A stretch of 7,368 nt of DNA, taken from contig DGNJ01000097.1 of NCBI GenBank assembly GCA_002388905.1, forward strand, positions 12,461-19,828, given 5' to 3'. Numbering within the stretch: the stretch's first letter is position 1; each line of letters begins with the position of its first letter. The translations under genes and the position numbers were made by a program. The DNA is from Cellvibrionales bacterium UBA4495 (lineage in GTDB: Bacteria; Pseudomonadota; Gammaproteobacteria; Pseudomonadales; Porticoccaceae). The notes below the pieces were generated by a model that was given only the letters and a program-made list of their open reading frames with translations, had not been told where the DNA came from and ran no database searches. This document shows positions 6,024-7,368 of this stretch, one piece after another.

Positions 6024-6069
6024 AGGGGGCAGTAAGGCGAGCATTGATATACGCTTGCCTTCTCCCCCT
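6024..6069 (+). terminator. Nested hairpin in the tig-clpP gap (partial terminator or leader structure)
   Basis: An inner 9-bp stem, AAGGCGAGC (6034-6042) with GCTTGCCTT (6053-6061), contains one G-U pair and a 10-base loop. It sits inside an outer 6-bp stem, AGGGGG (6024-6029) with CCCCCT (6064-6069), separated by a small internal loop. The full structure is strong but is followed by TGCCCTTTAAAAT rather than a clean T-run, so any termination is likely partial. It lies 17 bases after the tig stop and overlaps the proposed clpP -35. Confidence 0.5.
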
Positions 6070-6082
6070 TGCCCTTTAAAAT
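6055..6082 (+). promoter_or_regulatory. Candidate clpP promoter
   Basis: TTGCCT (6055-6060), a 16-base spacer and TAAAAT (6077-6082) form a moderate sigma70 match ending 32 bases before the clpP start. E. coli clpP is transcribed from a heat-shock sigma32 promoter; I could not find a well-spaced CTTGAA / CCCCAT pair here. The -35 lies in the right arm of the preceding hairpin. Confidence 0.35.
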
Positions 6083-6114
6083 ACCCTCAGTGATTTACCT
6101 ATTCCGGAGTCGAT

Positions 6115-6744
6115 ATGAGTAACGGACCTTTCAGTTCCGCGACGGACACCCAGGCAGCCGGCGGGCTTGTACCCATCGTTATCGAGCAAACCGCCCGCGG
6201 CGAGAGATCGTTCGACATCTACTCGCGACTCCTCAAGGAAAGAGTCATTTTCCTGATCGGTCCGGTGGACGACTACATGGCCAACCTGGTGGTGGCCCAG
6301 TTGTTGTTCCTCGAATCGGAAAATCCCGACAAGGATATTCACCTTTACATCAACTCCCCGGGCGGCTCCGTGACCGCGGGTCTGTCCATTTACGACACCA
6401 TGCAATTTATCCGCCCCCACGTCAGTACCATGTGCATCGGCCAGGCGGCCAGCATGGGCGCTTTCCTCCTGGCCGCGGGGGAGGCCGGAAAACGCTACTG
6501 CCTGCCCAATTCCCGCTGCATGATCCACCAGCCCAGCGGTGGTGCTACCGGCCAGGCCAGCGACATTCACATCCACGCTCAGGAGATCCTCAAGATCCGC
6601 GAGCGCCTCAACAAGATCATGTCTCACCATACCGGTCAGCCCCTCGAGCGTATCGCCCTGGATACCGAGCGGGATAACTTTATGGATGCCGAACAGTCCA
6701 AGCAGTATGGCCTTATCGACGAGGTTCTGGACAAAAGGCCATAA
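6115..6744 (+). CDS. clpP: ATP-dependent Clp protease proteolytic subunit ClpP
   Basis: ClpP is the serine peptidase chamber (two stacked heptameric rings) that degrades proteins unfolded by ClpX or ClpA in the cytoplasm. The 209-residue precursor matches the family from [20 protein letters not shown] onward. The catalytic triad is visible: S113 in [10 protein letters not shown]138 in MIHQPSGG, D187 in DTERDNFM, corresponding to S111, H136 and D185 of the E. coli precursor. The first 16 or so residues ([16 protein letters not shown]) are poorly conserved and probably form the self-cleaved propeptide. Start ATG 6115 has GGAG 5 bases upstream. It lies 108 bases after tig and 80 before clpX, whose product is its ATPase partner. 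A hairpin and a weak promoter candidate precede it. Confidence 0.98.
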   Translation: MSNGPFSSATDTQAAGGLVPIVIEQTARGERSFDIYSRLLKERVIFLIGPVDDYMANLVVAQLLFLESENPDKDIHLYINSPGGSVTAGLSIYDTMQFIRPHVSTMCIGQAASMGAFLLAAGEAGKRYCLPNSRCMIHQPSGGATGQASDIHIHAQEILKIRERLNKIMSHHTGQPLERIALDTERDNFMDAEQSKQYGLIDEVLDKRP

Positions 6745-6763
6745 AGTAGGCTAGTCTTTTTTG

Positions 6764-6793
6764 AACAGGTGGGTTTTTCTGTGCCAACCTGTT
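6764..6793 (+). repeat. Hairpin in the clpP-clpX gap
   Basis: AACAGGT (6764-6770) and ACCTGTT (6787-6793) form a perfect 7-bp stem around a 16-base loop, preceded by six T (6757-6762) and followed by GTTTTGA. This could be a weak terminator or a processing or stability element that sets the clpP to clpX ratio. I see no good promoter for clpX in the 80-base gap. Confidence 0.45.
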
Positions 6794-6814
6794 GTTTTGA
6801 GAGTGATTTTTGTG

Positions 6815-6820
6815 AGGAGG
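6815..6820 (+). promoter_or_regulatory. Strong clpX ribosome binding site
   Basis: AGGAGG at 6815-6820 is a full Shine-Dalgarno match 4 bases before ATG 6825. It is the longest anti-16S match in the window and fixes the clpX start. The spacing is on the short side. Confidence 0.8.
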
Positions 6821-6824
6821 GACA

Positions 6825-7368
6825 ATGAGCGAGCAAGGTAAATCCGGCGACAACGGCAAGCTGTTGTATTGTTCCTTCTGCGGCAAGAGCCAGCACGAGG
6901 TTCGCAAGCTTATCGCCGGCCCCTCCGTCTTTATCTGCGACGAGTGTGTCGATCTGTGCAACGACATTATCTCCGAGGAGATCCAGGAGACCGCCGCTGG
7001 CGGTGGCCGGGAAAAGCTGCCCACGCCCCAGGAAATCAACAACATCCTCGACGAATACGTCATTGGCCAAAGGCGGGCCAAGAAGGTGCTTTCGGTGGCG
7101 GTTTACAACCACTACAAGCGCCTACAGCAGGGCAACGATCGTCCCGAGGTGGAGCTGGGCAAGAGCAATATCCTCCTGATCGGGCCAACCGGCAGTGGCA
7201 AGACCCTGCTTGCCGAAACCCTGGCGCGGCTGCTCGATGTGCCCTTTACCATCGCCGACGCCACCACCCTCACCGAAGCCGGCTATGTGGGTGAGGACGT
7301 GGAAAATATCATTCAGAAGCTGTTGCAGAAATGCGACTACGATGTCGACAAGGCCCAGCGCGGCATCG
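6825..7368 (+). CDS. clpX: ATP-dependent Clp protease ATP-binding subunit ClpX (5' part, cut by window end)
   Basis: ClpX is the AAA+ unfoldase that recognises tagged or damaged substrates and threads them into ClpP. The first 181 residues are present and the frame stays open to the window end; the family is about 420-430 residues long. The N-terminal zinc-binding domain is intact with C16, C19, C38 and C41 ([24 protein letters not shown]). The AAA+ domain begins near residue 65 and shows Walker A GPTGSGKT at 120-127, then [19 protein letters not shown]. From LLYCSFCG onward the sequence is almost identical to E. coli ClpX apart from the variable linker at about 51-65. Start ATG 6825 has AGGAGG upstream. 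The truncation comes only from the window edge. lon would be the usual next gene, but it is not visible. Confidence 0.98.
   Translation, partial: MSEQGKSGDNGKLLYCSFCGKSQHEVRKLIAGPSVFICDECVDLCNDIISEEIQETAAGGGREKLPTPQEINNILDEYVIGQRRAKKVLSVAVYNHYKRLQQGNDRPEVELGKSNILLIGPTGSGKTLLAETLARLLDVPFTIADATTLTEAGYVGEDVENIIQKLLQKCDYDVDKAQRGI

Noticed and set aside
6042..6075. Heat-shock sigma32 promoter for clpP
   Set aside because: CTTGCC and CCC-rich segments occur, but the spacing (about 10 bases) is too short and the hexamers are weak.

Overview
The window reads as chromosomal DNA of a GC-rich gammaproteobacterium outside the Enterobacteriaceae. The support is the order tRNA-Leu, tig, clpP, clpX; protein sequences close to the E. 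coli and Pseudomonas versions of FadB, trigger factor, ClpP and ClpX; an encoded CCA at both tRNA 3' ends; and strong AGGAG-type ribosome binding sites. The genus cannot be fixed from sequence alone. Moderate acidity in several proteins, and extreme acidity in one lipoprotein, would fit a salt-adapted marine or haloalkaline lineage, but that is inference.

Layout, left to right. The window opens on the last 32 bases of a tRNA, most likely tRNA-Arg(CCG). A 261-base non-coding leader with small inverted repeats follows, then fadB (294-2438, +), the alpha subunit of the fatty-acid beta-oxidation complex. A bidirectional rho-independent terminator (2473-2502) separates fadB from a convergent gene for a small, very acidic lipoprotein (2523-2867, -). 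A 171-base divergent region carries a promoter candidate for each side. It leads to a 455-residue protein (3039-4406, +) that resembles class I phosphomannose isomerases but has an altered metal site. A GC-rich spacer with a 10-bp inverted repeat and a stable-RNA-type promoter precedes tRNA-Leu(UAG) (4533-4617). Trigger factor (tig, 4666-6006), clpP (6115-6744) and the 5' part of clpX (6825 to the window end) follow on the + strand.

How the genes work together. The right half is the conserved protein-quality-control cluster: trigger factor meets nascent chains at the ribosome exit, and ClpX unfolds substrates and feeds them to the ClpP peptidase. tRNA-Leu lies only 48 bases before tig with no terminator between them, so tRNA and chaperone may share a transcript. 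The left half is metabolic and envelope-related: fadB performs the hydratase and dehydrogenase steps of beta-oxidation, but its usual partner fadA is not next to it.

I see no mobile element, CRISPR array or obvious defence system. The least explained items are the phosphomannose-isomerase-like protein, the acidic heptad-repeat lipoprotein, the fadB without fadA, and structured intergenic regions in the tRNA-tig-clpP-clpX cluster.
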